Source: Rhodocyclaceae bacterium
Lineage (GTDB): Bacteria; Pseudomonadota; Gammaproteobacteria; Burkholderiales; Rhodocyclaceae
Reading direction: 5' to 3'
Length of the DNA stretch: 10,644 nt
Assembly: GCA_025361105.1 (NCBI GenBank)
Contig: JANYAW010000411.1
Span: forward strand, 1-10,644
The first letter of the stretch is position 1, and the number at the start of each line of letters is the position of its first letter. This document shows positions 1 to 6,419 of this stretch, piece by piece. The notes beneath the pieces were generated by a model, which worked only from the letters and a program-made list of their open reading frames with translations, did not search any database and was not told the origin of the DNA. Made by a program: the position numbers and the translations under genes.

Positions 1-1
1 C

Positions 2-772
2 AATAGCAGTGGCACCCTGGTGAGCCGCACGAACTACGAGCCTTATGGCATGACGGTGGCGGGCAGCGCAACGCCAACCATCGGCTTCACCGGGCATGTC
101 AATGATGCCGATACCGGGCTGACTTACATGCAGCAGCGCTATTACGATCCCTTGGCGGGGAGATTCTTAAGTGAAGACCCGGTGCTGACGGATGCCAATT
201 CGGGGGCATCATTTAATCGCTATGTCTATGCCAACAATAATCCTTATCGGTTTGTGGATCCGGATGGGCGGGAAACCAATCCAATTTCAGGTGGCTCTGG
301 GATTTCTGATGATCAGATACGGACGAATTCAGATAATCCGAATGTAGGTAGATTCGGAAATACTCGTACGACGGAAGATGGGAAACAAAAATTTCATGGA
401 GGGGTTGACCTAACTGCGCGCGCGGGTACACCTATGGTGGCGCCAATTTCGGGGACGGTACTAGTATTGAAAATGCATAAAGAGCTCGGCAATGCTGTAT
501 TTATCCGCGTCAAAGTGAATGGAGTTAATAAGGAAATATCCGTCGCTCATATGAGTGATGTAAGCGTAAAAAGCGGTGATAAAGTCACCGAGGGGCAGCC
601 GATTGGCTCAAGCGGGAACACCGGTAACGCCAGCAGCATGCCAGCCGATGAAGAGCACACGCATGTGCAGGTAAAGATCAACGGCCAGGCCGTGGACCCT
701 CAAAAACATTTTAATGACAACCCACCCCCACCTCCACCTCCACCTCCACCAGTCAAAGAACCTCAACAATGA
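2..772 (+). CDS. RHS-family polymorphic toxin, C-terminal part, M23 metallopeptidase tip (5' truncated by window)
   Basis: The frame is open from base 2, so the gene begins before the window; the GTG at 20 is internal. The first 84 or so codons are the end of an RHS core: GFTGHVND, then YYDPLAGRFLSEDP, NRYVYANNNPYRFVDPDG. In RHS proteins the DPxG region marks the boundary where the variable C-terminal toxin is released. The tip that follows has the M23 (LytM/lysostaphin) signature: HGGVD at 395-409 supplies zinc ligands His and Asp, AHMSD at 545-559 holds a catalytic His, and HTHVQV at 656-673 supplies the HxH motif. All key residues are present, so the domain looks active. The family is known to cut peptidoglycan cross-bridges or stem peptides, so an antibacterial effector acting in the target's periplasm is the likely role (inference). 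The protein ends in a run of ten prolines and a short VKEPQQ tail. The tip is visibly more AT-rich than the core, as is usual for swapped RHS tips. The family call is firm; the target bond is not known. Confidence 0.92.
   Translation, partial: NSSGTLVSRTNYEPYGMTVAGSATPTIGFTGHVNDADTGLTYMQQRYYDPLAGRFLSEDPVLTDANSGASFNRYVYANNNPYRFVDPDGRETNPISGGSGISDDQIRTNSDNPNVGRFGNTRTTEDGKQKFHGGVDLTARAGTPMVAPISGTVLVLKMHKELGNAVFIRVKVNGVNKEISVAHMSDVSVKSGDKVTEGQPIGSSGNTGNASSMPADEEHTHVQVKINGQAVDPQKHFNDNPPPPPPPPPPVKEPQQ
722..751 (+). repeat. Hexanucleotide (CCACCT-type) tract encoding ten prolines
   Basis: Codons alternate cca/cct with one ccc and give Pro x10 near the C-terminus of the RHS toxin. Because the unit is six bases, slippage would change proline number without breaking the frame. 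The other forward frame reads alternating His/Leu, which creates a spurious N-terminal extension for the next gene. Confidence 0.85.
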
Positions 773-821
773 GCATCGAAAAGTGTCGCAATTATGGTCC
801 TCTCAAGAAAAAGGAAAGCTT

Positions 822-1517
822 ATGAGTTTTTGGAGCAACAAGAACCAAACTCAAGCTCTGCTTGTCCAGTTGCCACTAATGTTTTTCTGTCTTGTCGGAT
901 CGGCACATGGGGCCTGTGGCGTGAGCCGCACTAGCGATACCGTGGTTGCCTTTGACGTTGCCCCGAGAGGGCAAATCGTGGCTGAAGTGCTTCTAAAACC
1001 AGCCCGAATTTGCCTTCATCGAGCGAACACGTTTAGGGTTCTCCCGTTGCCAAAGATCGACAGAATTGAGCGCATTGGGGACATCCGGGCCAATCCGAAG
1101 ATCGAGTTTTCACCAAGCGGGAAATTTTTTGCATTGAGTTTCCATGCCGGAGAATCAGAGCATGTGCTGCAAATCTACAGCTCAGCAACTGGCGCCCAGA
1201 TATTCGAAGATTTGCATGGAGGATTTGACTGGGTGGACGATCTAAATATTCTCATGGTGCCGCAGGTTGAGTTTGGAGAACTGCCTACTAGCGGGGGGCT
1301 GAAGCGAGTCGACGTGCAAACAGGGAAGAGATCGTCCTTGTGTAAAAAAATTGGCTTCCTAGGCACCATTAGTGTGCGGGGTAGAAAGGTCATTGCGCAC
1401 ATCATGACTAGCTCAGACGAGACTGAGGCTGACAGATCTGTGATCGCTCTAGTAGATATCAAAAGTTGTTCGGTTGTGGCTGAATATCCTCAGGAGGCTG
1501 TCTGGAATCGGGACTAA
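822..1517 (+). CDS. Exported hypothetical protein, candidate immunity protein for the RHS M23 toxin
   Basis: I do not recognise the family. The 231-residue product starts at ATG 822, preceded by an aaggaaag ribosome-binding site at 811-818. The same frame runs back to 714, but that stretch only reads through the proline tract of the rhs gene (His-Leu repeats), so it is not the start. Residues 1-11 are polar, 12-28 hydrophobic (QALLVQLPLMFFCLVGS), and a signal-peptidase I site is plausible around SAHG-A (residues 27-31); no lipobox is seen. The mature part has four cysteines (32, 64, 174, 216), which fits a disulfide-bonded periplasmic protein. Segments such as IEFSPSGKFFALSF and LQIYSSATGAQIF resemble beta-propeller blades, but the protein is too short for a full propeller. 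It begins 50 nt after the toxin stop. Position and export fit periplasmic immunity against a peptidoglycan hydrolase; this is inference from context, not homology. Confidence 0.8.
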   Translation: MSFWSNKNQTQALLVQLPLMFFCLVGSAHGACGVSRTSDTVVAFDVAPRGQIVAEVLLKPARICLHRANTFRVLPLPKIDRIERIGDIRANPKIEFSPSGKFFALSFHAGESEHVLQIYSSATGAQIFEDLHGGFDWVDDLNILMVPQVEFGELPTSGGLKRVDVQTGKRSSLCKKIGFLGTISVRGRKVIAHIMTSSDETEADRSVIALVDIKSCSVVAEYPQEAVWNRD

Positions 1518-1537
1518 AGAGTGAGGGTGAGATTAAT

Positions 1538-1566
1538 CTCGTTAGTAGGCGCTGGTAGCACGCCGT
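1538..1566 (-). repeat. Possible degenerate copy (D) of the CACCAA-loop element
   Basis: Read on the minus strand this matches the copy at 9193-9222 at about 22 of 29 positions, including the GACGGCGTG flank. The loop (CGCCTA) and stem pairing are not conserved, so it may be a decayed copy or chance. It lies 21 nt after the stop of the exported hypothetical protein. Confidence 0.35.
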
Positions 1567-1577
1567 CAACTGCCAGG

Positions 1578-1694
1578 TTGGATGCTGACAAAGTTGCCAG
1601 CTTCAGCTACGGCAATGGCACCAGCCACACCTTGACCCAAAACCTGCGCGGCCTGCCCAATCTGAGCCTGGATGACGACGTGTTGCAAGTCTGA
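1578..1694 (+). pseudogene. Internal RHS-core fragment
   Basis: Read in the frame of the preceding gene, beyond its stop, this encodes LDADKVASFSYGNGTSHT followed by LTQNLRGLPNLSLDDDVLQV and a TGA. The YGNGT-HTLTQN-RGLP pattern is typical of the repeat region inside RHS cores. There is no start codon with a ribosome-binding site and nothing RHS-like continues after the stop, so it is a leftover piece rather than a gene. It probably records earlier recombination at the rhs locus. It comes from inside the core, not its end, so it is not a standard orphan rhs tip cassette. Confidence 0.65.
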
Positions 1695-1746
1695 CCTGCC
1701 TCTGGAAATTCAGGCCAAAGTGATCCAAAGATCATGGCTACAGAAG

Positions 1747-2067
1747 TTACTTCGCCTGTGGCGGTCGATACACAAAACGCCAATCAGCGTAGAGTGCCTT
1801 GCCTTCGAGGTCCGTGAATCGGTCCGTGACAAACCAAAAGCGAATATCGTGTTGATTTAGTAAAAATAGACATCAAAGATTTTCCGGCTCACGCACAAGA
1901 AATATCGGGCTTGGTGACGGAGTGGTTACATCTATCAATGACCATTTTTGACGAGCATCAAGTACGGAAACAATCGCCTGCGTCGCATCATTGATTGACA
2001 TGCAACAGTAATCAGCGTCAGGATGACCTTCCAGTTTTGACAAACAAATGTTTCTTAGTCGCGGCCT
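1747..2067 (-). pseudogene. Broken minus-strand reading frame, unknown family
   Basis: The minus strand carries one frame interrupted only by a TGA at 1873-1875. The upstream part reads SKLEGHPDADYCCMSIND, then ATQAIVSVLDARQKWSLIDV and ends REPENL. After the TGA, 42 more codons in the same frame include HDIRFWFVTDRF and ADWRFVYRPPQAK before a TAA at 1747-1749. Both halves have a globular amino-acid mix. Upstream the frame runs without a credible start into the dispersed repeat at 2068-2097. I do not recognise the protein. It could be one gene killed by a nonsense mutation and truncated by the repeat, or two overlapping remnants; a TGATG overlap could start a second frame. The opposite strand also has a 62-codon frame (1672-1860), so the call is tentative. 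Confidence 0.35.
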
Positions 2068-2097
2068 CTGGATTCCGGCCTCCGCCGGAATGACGAA
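2068..2097. repeat. Short dispersed palindromic repeat (ATTCCGGC...GCCGGAAT type)
   Basis: ATTCCGGC at 2072-2079 pairs perfectly with GCCGGAAT at 2084-2091 across a 4-nt loop, flanked by CTGG and GACGAA. On the minus strand it reads FVIPAEAGIQ, a peptide often met in over-called small proteins from this repeat family. It resembles Neisseria dRS3-like repeats and similar repeats in other proteobacteria (family recalled, not searched). Confidence 0.75.
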
Positions 2098-2181
2098 GTG
2101 AGTTGGCGAGCGTGGACTATGCGCTCAACCGCATTGCAATTCTCGGACGATCGACACCCACCAGCTTCCCCTGCTGAGCCG

Positions 2182-2279
2182 CCGAGTTTCGTAGTCTCGA
2201 CACGGGAATTCCAGTCGCGTTGTCCGAGCGGTTTCATCGCGAGTTTAGCGACTGGCCGTGTCGAGGCTACGAAACTCGG
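2182..2279. repeat. 98-bp imperfect palindrome, non-coding
   Basis: The 24-nt left arm at 2182-2205 is complementary to 2256-2279 with one mismatch (a G-T wobble in RNA). After a 5-nt bulge (gaatt) the pairing resumes, with CCAGTCGC at 2211-2218 against GCGACTGG at 2248-2255. The loop is about 29 nt. Such long cruciform-forming elements are typical of dispersed intergenic repeats. Small frames through it show no ribosome-binding sites and look like read-through of the repeat. Confidence 0.8.
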
Positions 2280-2309
2280 GTAGCCCGCAGGGCCGGGGAA
2301 GGGGGCGCG

Positions 2310-2375
2310 TTTCTTTGGTTCTATTCTTGGCGCGCAGCAAGAAAGAACTCGGCTGTCGGGCCGAGACCCGACTCG
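2310..2375. repeat. Second palindromic intergenic repeat (TTTCTTTGGTTCT...AAGAAAGAAC type)
   Basis: GTTCTATTCTTG at 2318-2329 pairs with CAAGAAAGAAC at 2338-2348 with one bulged base around a GC-rich loop. It is followed by CTCGGC (2348-2353) pairing with GCCGAG (2360-2365). The layout resembles repeats common between genes of beta- and gammaproteobacteria (recalled, not searched). It follows the 98-bp palindrome after about 30 nt, so the two may form one composite element. Confidence 0.6.
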
Positions 2376-2422
2376 GAAGTTGAACGATCAACGATGCTTA
2401 TCGGATACCCACACAACAAAAC

Positions 2423-2452
2423 AACGGCGTGTTGTCAGCACCAACTGACAAA
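2423..2452 (+). repeat. CACCAA-loop hairpin element, copy A
   Basis: The AACGGCGTG flank is followed by a perfect 7-bp stem, TTGTCAG (2432-2438) and CTGACAA (2445-2451), closing the loop CACCAA. It lies 2 nt beyond the stop codon of the minus-strand symporter gene. In that transcript it forms the complementary hairpin (loop TTGGTG), followed after a few bases by a T-rich stretch, so it could act as that operon's weak terminator. Confidence 0.75.
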
Positions 2453-2454
2453 CC

Positions 2455-4542
2455 CTATATCTTCAACTCCCCACGCTGCGGCACACGAATAAGGTCAACC
2501 ATTTCAGTATGGCGTGTCTCAGGTGGCGCGGTGAGTAAGCTGCCGACTATCAAACCAAGAAAACCGATCGGTACGCCAAATACACCCGCCGCAATAGGCT
2601 TAATGTCAAACCACAACGGCGCATTGATGCCAAATGCTTCGGTGCAGACAATCATGTAATACAAGGTGACGCACAGGCCAAGGCTCATCCCGATTACTGC
2701 ACCGGCACGATTGGCGCGTTTCCAAAATATGCCGCAGACCAAGACCGGAAACAAAGCCGATGCGGCGAGCGAAAATGCGGCGCCGACGAGTAGCAATATG
2801 CTGCCGGGTTTTAGTGAAGTGATGTAGGCGGCGAGTACCGCGACGATGAGTAAAACAATTTTTGAGACTACCAAGCGCCGCGTCGCGGGGGCATCCGGTG
2901 TCAGCATTTTGTAATAGACATCATGCGAAAGTGCGCTGGCGATGGTTAGCAACAAACCATCGGCGGTCGACAGCGCTGCCGCCAAACCACCTGCCGCGAC
3001 CAGACCGGTGATGACATAGGGCAGGCCGCCAATTTCTGGCGTGGCGAGCACCACGATATCGCCACCGATAAAAATCTCGGCGCGTTGGACGATGCCATCG
3101 AGGTTCACGTCCTGCACGAACAACAAGGTTTTATCCACGGCTTGCCAATTGCTGACCCACGCGGGCAATTGCGAAAAGCTCGAACCGACGAGGTTGTTAT
3201 AGATCTCATACTTGACCAAGATCGCCAGCGCCGGCGCGGTCAAGTAGAGCGCAAGGATGAAAAATAGCGACCAGAATACCGATTGACGGGCATCGCGCAC
3301 CGTAGTGGTGGTGTAGTAGCGGGTCAGGATGTGCGGCAACGCGGCAGTGCCGAGCATCAGGCAAAAAACCAAGGCAACAAAATTTCTCCGTGCACTATTG
3401 CGTTCCGCCGCGCTATCGCCGGGGAAGGCTTGCGCATGGGGCTTGACCGGCAGCGCACTATTGAGATTGTCAGCCTTTTGGCGGGTCCACAATTGCGTCG
3501 CCGCCGCTTCATCTGACGGGAAAAGATTGAGCTCGCGTTCGGCAAGATCAATCGCATGAAAATCCAATTCCTGCGCGGCACGCAAGCCGGCGAGTTTCGC
3601 TTCAAGTTTCATTTTCTCGCGACTTAAGTAGACCGCGCCGCGCGCTTGCAGGGCAGTCAGCCGCGCATCAAAAGCGGCTGCGCGTTCACTGAAAATTTTC
3701 CGCACCGCTGCCTCGGCTGCGCCTTTGACTGTGGTCGGATCATTGAACTGGCGCTCCAGCTCAGTGACTTTCGGCAAGGCTATGGTGTAGGCGGAAATTT
3801 GGGGGATGGGATTGCCGGTATGTTTGACCGACAGCCACACCACCGGAATCATGTAGGCGATGATCAAAATTATGCATTGTGCAACTTGCGTCCAGGTCAC
3901 GGCTTTCATGCCGCCGAGAAACGAGCACACCAAAATGCCAGCCAAGCCGACAAATACACCTATCGTAAATTCAAGTCCGGTGAGTCGACTGGTGATTAGG
4001 CCGATGCCATAAATCTGCGCGATGACGTACGTCAGTGAACACAAAATGGTGGCCAATACGGCAATCAAGCGCGGCCAGTTTCCGCCGTAGCGTGCGCCAA
4101 TAAAATCAGGAATCGTGAACTCACCAAAGCGTCGCAAATACGGCGCGAGGCACAGCGCGACCAAGCAATATCCGCCCGTCCAACCCATGATGTAAGCCAA
4201 GCCTTCGTGGCCTGCGTGATACAGCGTGCCGGCCAAACCGATGAAACTTGCTGCCGACATCCAATCAGCGGCGGTCGCCATACCGTTGAACAACGCGGGC
4301 ACACGGCGTCCGGCAACGTAGTATTCGGTCACGTCGGAAGTCTTGGCCAGAAAGCCAATTCCGGCGTAGAGCACGATGGTGGAAAAGAGAAACAAGTAAC
4401 CCAGAAAATGATTGGGCACACCCATCCACTCCAGCACGCCAACAAAAACAATGAAGCCGATTACCCCTATCGTATATAAGCTGTAGGCGCCTACCAAGCG
4501 CGCAAAGAAATGGCTTTTATCGGTGTCAGAGAAAAGTGTCAT
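2455..4542 (-). CDS. Sodium:solute symporter, VC_2705/ActP-like subfamily, large subunit
   Basis: This 695-residue polytopic inner-membrane protein belongs to the SSS family, which couples Na+ (or H+) entry to solute uptake. Around 13 hydrophobic segments are visible. Family features include EYYVAGRRVPALFNGMATAADWMS (residues 73-96, split here as EYYVAGRRVPAL and FNGMATAADWMS), GTAALPHILTRYY (398-410) and LSTADGLLLTIASALSHD (524-541), all close to acetate permease ActP. A charged, Ala-rich soluble insert (about 255-385) separates two membrane segments and accounts for the length above ActP's roughly 550 residues. A second loop holds an EF-hand-like DVNLDGIVQRAE (478-489). The ATG overlaps the stop of the DUF4212 gene (ATGA, 4539-4542), so the two are translationally coupled. 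A small carboxylate such as acetate is the probable substrate (inference); paralogues differ, so I give no gene symbol. Confidence 0.93.
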   Translation of the reverse strand: MTLFSDTDKSHFFARLVGAYSLYTIGVIGFIVFVGVLEWMGVPNHFLGYLFLFSTIVLYAGIGFLAKTSDVTEYYVAGRRVPALFNGMATAADWMSAASFIGLAGTLYHAGHEGLAYIMGWTGGYCLVALCLAPYLRRFGEFTIPDFIGARYGGNWPRLIAVLATILCSLTYVIAQIYGIGLITSRLTGLEFTIGVFVGLAGILVCSFLGGMKAVTWTQVAQCIILIIAYMIPVVWLSVKHTGNPIPQISAYTIALPKVTELERQFNDPTTVKGAAEAAVRKIFSERAAAFDARLTALQARGAVYLSREKMKLEAKLAGLRAAQELDFHAIDLAERELNLFPSDEAAATQLWTRQKADNLNSALPVKPHAQAFPGDSAAERNSARRNFVALVFCLMLGTAALPHILTRYYTTTTVRDARQSVFWSLFFILALYLTAPALAILVKYEIYNNLVGSSFSQLPAWVSNWQAVDKTLLFVQDVNLDGIVQRAEIFIGGDIVVLATPEIGGLPYVITGLVAAGGLAAALSTADGLLLTIASALSHDVYYKMLTPDAPATRRLVVSKIVLLIVAVLAAYITSLKPGSILLLVGAAFSLAASALFPVLVCGIFWKRANRAGAVIGMSLGLCVTLYYMIVCTEAFGINAPLWFDIKPIAAGVFGVPIGFLGLIVGSLLTAPPETRHTEMVDLIRVPQRGELKI
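3076..3111 (-). other. EF-hand-like calcium loop within the symporter
   Basis: Codons 478-489 read D-V-N-L-D-G-I-V-Q-R-A-E. This matches the 12-position EF-hand loop: Asp at 1, Asn at 3, Asp at 5, Gly at 6, hydrophobic at 8 and Glu at 12. It sits in a long loop before the TPEIGGLPYV membrane segment. Metal binding is inferred from the motif only. Confidence 0.55.
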
Positions 4543-4805
4543 CGCTCGACCGTTTCAGTAGATTGTTCCAGTTCGTCATCGAGCCGCTGCATTCGGTATG
4601 CATAGAAAGCAATGATCATCAAGAAAATAATTAAGGCGCCTTGTGCGCCCATGTAGTAACCCAGTGGACCGATCAGATTGATGGTGTTGAGCTCGTCAGC
4701 AAACCAAATCACACCCAATGTGACAAACAACCAGAGGCACAGCAAACCACCGGTCAGCCGTAGTGTGCTAGTCCAATAAATTCGTTGCGCTTGGTTCGGT
4801 TTCAT
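4539..4805 (-). CDS. DUF4212 symporter small subunit
   Basis: The 88-residue protein has two membrane segments (about 16-36 and 48-71) separated by a short ADELNTINLIGPLGYY turn. Length, RIYW near the start, IWFADEL and the GALIIFLMIIAFYAYRM second helix are typical of the DUF4212 family. That family is found almost only next to VC_2705-type sodium:solute symporters and is considered their small subunit. Its stop overlaps the symporter start by four bases, which fits stoichiometric co-translation and complex formation in the inner membrane. It begins 26 nt after the kinase gene. The leader before ATG 4805 is AT-rich with no clear Shine-Dalgarno, so its translation may depend on the upstream gene. 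The function as accessory subunit is inferred from context; no activity of its own is known to me. Confidence 0.9.
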   Translation of the reverse strand: MKPNQAQRIYWTSTLRLTGGLLCLWLFVTLGVIWFADELNTINLIGPLGYYMGAQGALIIFLMIIAFYAYRMQRLDDELEQSTETVER

Positions 4806-4831
4806 GCAATTGAAATATTAAGTTCGGCGCG

Positions 4832-6415
4832 CTAATCAGGGCGTAAATCCAGCGGTGCCAGTGCGCCACCGCGACGCACGAAACTCACTCGAAACAAGCA
4901 CCCACCCGCATCGCCACTATGCAACTCGACGCTGGCGCGATGTCGATCAGCGATTTCCTGCACGATGGGCAGACCCAGACCGCTGCCACTTTCGGCATTG
5001 CCAAGTACACGATAAAAGCGCTCAAAGACTTTGCTGCGCTCAGCCTCGGGAATTCCTGCGCCGGTGTCCTCAACTTCCAAAACCAAAAACTCCGTTGCGC
5101 GTAAACGGACGGTAACGCGACCACCGCGTGGCGTGTATTTGATAGCGTTATCGATGAGGTTGGAAAGCAGTTCGCGCAAGAGCAGCGGCACGCCTTCAGT
5201 CATGTGCGGCCACTCGCCGCATTCAAATGCCAAATCAATTTCCTTGGCCATCGCCCGCTCGGCCCATTCAATCGTGACCGCCCGCGCTAGCGCACGCAGG
5301 TCACAGGGCTCGACGCGATGCAGCTTGTCGTGACTGGATTCTGTGCGCGCCAGCGTGAGCAGTTGCTTGGTCAAATGCGCGGCGCGGTCGGTGCTCTGCG
5401 CGATCAATCGCATGGATTCTTGCAAGCGCACCGGATCGAGCTCGTCCGCCGCCAAATCGGCCTGCATTTTAAGGCCGGTGAGCGGCGTGCGCAGCTGGTG
5501 TGCGGCATCGGCGATAAAGCGTTGCTGCGCTTCAAGATTGACTTCAAGGCGCCGCATCATTTCATTGAGCGAGAGCAATAAAGGTCGCACTTCTTCCGGT
5601 GCTTGCTCAGCAGCCAGTGGCGACAAATCACCAGGGCGTCTACCCGCAATTCGCTCACGCAAACGGCGCAGAGGTTGTAAGCCGCGGGTGAGTCCAAGAT
5701 AGGAAAGAATCGCCACCAAGGGAATCAAAGCGAACTGTGGCAGCAATACGCCGCGAATAATGCGCGAGACCAAAGCCTCACGTTCATTACGCGTTTCAGC
5801 CACCTGCACGACAATCACTTGACTATCCGACGGCACGCCCACCCGCACTGTGCGATAGGCCACCCGCACCGCCTCACCGCCCACTACGTCATCGCGCAGG
5901 AGCACATTTTTACTCAACAGCGACAGCGAATCATCGGTGAGCGGAATGTCTGCGGTGCCGATATCGTAGGCGAGTGGCAAAGTGGGCACTGCGCGATCCA
6001 TCGGTGCAGCGCCCGGAAAATCTTCGACAAATCCTGCACTCGGCAGCGGTAGCGGATTTTTTATTTTTTGTGGTGCGCTGCTCAGGCGAAAGAAACGGCT
6101 GTCGACACCATTACCGGTCAGCATCAATTGCGCGGAATGCGGCAATTGATTCGGCAAGGGTAAGGAGGCGCTCTCGACGATACGACTGACAACTTGCACC
6201 GTTTCTATCAATGCGGCGTCGTAGGGTTGGTCGGCAATCTGGTGCGCATAATGGTTGGTCAATGCAATTGAAATCGGCCACAGCAACAGCAGTGGCGCCA
6301 ACATCCAATCGAGAATTTCAAGGAACAAGGAATTTGGTTCGTGTTCAGCGCTCGTCCCGCCAAAGAGACTGGAGAGTGAGCCGGGCCAGCGCAAAATTCG
6401 ACCGACTGCCGACAT
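4832..6415 (-). CDS. Sensor histidine kinase, TctE-like (2CSK_N N-terminus)
   Basis: This 527-residue inner-membrane kinase has a cytoplasmic start, TM1 near 34-52 (LDWMLAPLLLLWPISIALT) and a periplasmic sensor of about 165 residues of the 2CSK_N/TctE type (DQPYDAALIETVQ follows the helix). TM2 is near 221-243. A HAMP-like segment follows (GLTRGLQPLRRLRERI), then the H-box with His306 (AHQLRTPLTGLKMQADLA) and a HATPase domain: N-box NLIDNAIKYTPRGG (419-432), G1 DTGAG (450-454), F-box FERFYR (464-469) and G2 GSGLGLPIV (477-485). All catalytic motifs are intact. It starts 4 nt after the response-regulator stop and precedes the transporter genes. TctE-like kinases are known to sense carboxylates such as tricarboxylates, so a ligand carried by the adjacent symporter is a reasonable guess (inference). 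The start has no strong ribosome-binding site and is probably coupled to the upstream gene. Confidence 0.93.
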   Translation of the reverse strand: MSAVGRILRWPGSLSSLFGGTSAEHEPNSLFLEILDWMLAPLLLLWPISIALTNHYAHQIADQPYDAALIETVQVVSRIVESASLPLPNQLPHSAQLMLTGNGVDSRFFRLSSAPQKIKNPLPLPSAGFVEDFPGAAPMDRAVPTLPLAYDIGTADIPLTDDSLSLLSKNVLLRDDVVGGEAVRVAYRTVRVGVPSDSQVIVVQVAETRNEREALVSRIIRGVLLPQFALIPLVAILSYLGLTRGLQPLRRLRERIAGRRPGDLSPLAAEQAPEEVRPLLLSLNEMMRRLEVNLEAQQRFIADAAHQLRTPLTGLKMQADLAADELDPVRLQESMRLIAQSTDRAAHLTKQLLTLARTESSHDKLHRVEPCDLRALARAVTIEWAERAMAKEIDLAFECGEWPHMTEGVPLLLRELLSNLIDNAIKYTPRGGRVTVRLRATEFLVLEVEDTGAGIPEAERSKVFERFYRVLGNAESGSGLGLPIVQEIADRHRASVELHSGDAGGCLFRVSFVRRGGALAPLDLRPD

Positions 6416-6419
6416 CGGT

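Noticed and set aside
714..821. N-terminal extension of the exported hypothetical protein starting at 714
   Set aside because: It only reads the proline tract of the rhs gene in another frame (His-Leu repeats), and the ATG at 822 has a proper ribosome-binding site directly followed by a signal peptide.
1672..1860. 62-codon plus-strand frame after the RHS remnant
   Set aside because: No ribosome-binding site, and the opposite strand has an equally or more protein-like frame continuing beyond it; neither is certain.
2068..2375. CRISPR array or insertion sequence
   Set aside because: The repeats are different palindromes without regular spacers, and no transposase reading frame is present.
2055..2659. 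Several overlapping small frames on both strands in the repeat cluster
   Set aside because: They read through palindromic repeats, lack ribosome-binding sites, and partly run antisense into the symporter gene.
3646..3999. 117-codon frame antisense to the symporter
   Set aside because: Lies fully opposite a well-conserved gene, with no start signal or recognisable domain; a shadow frame.
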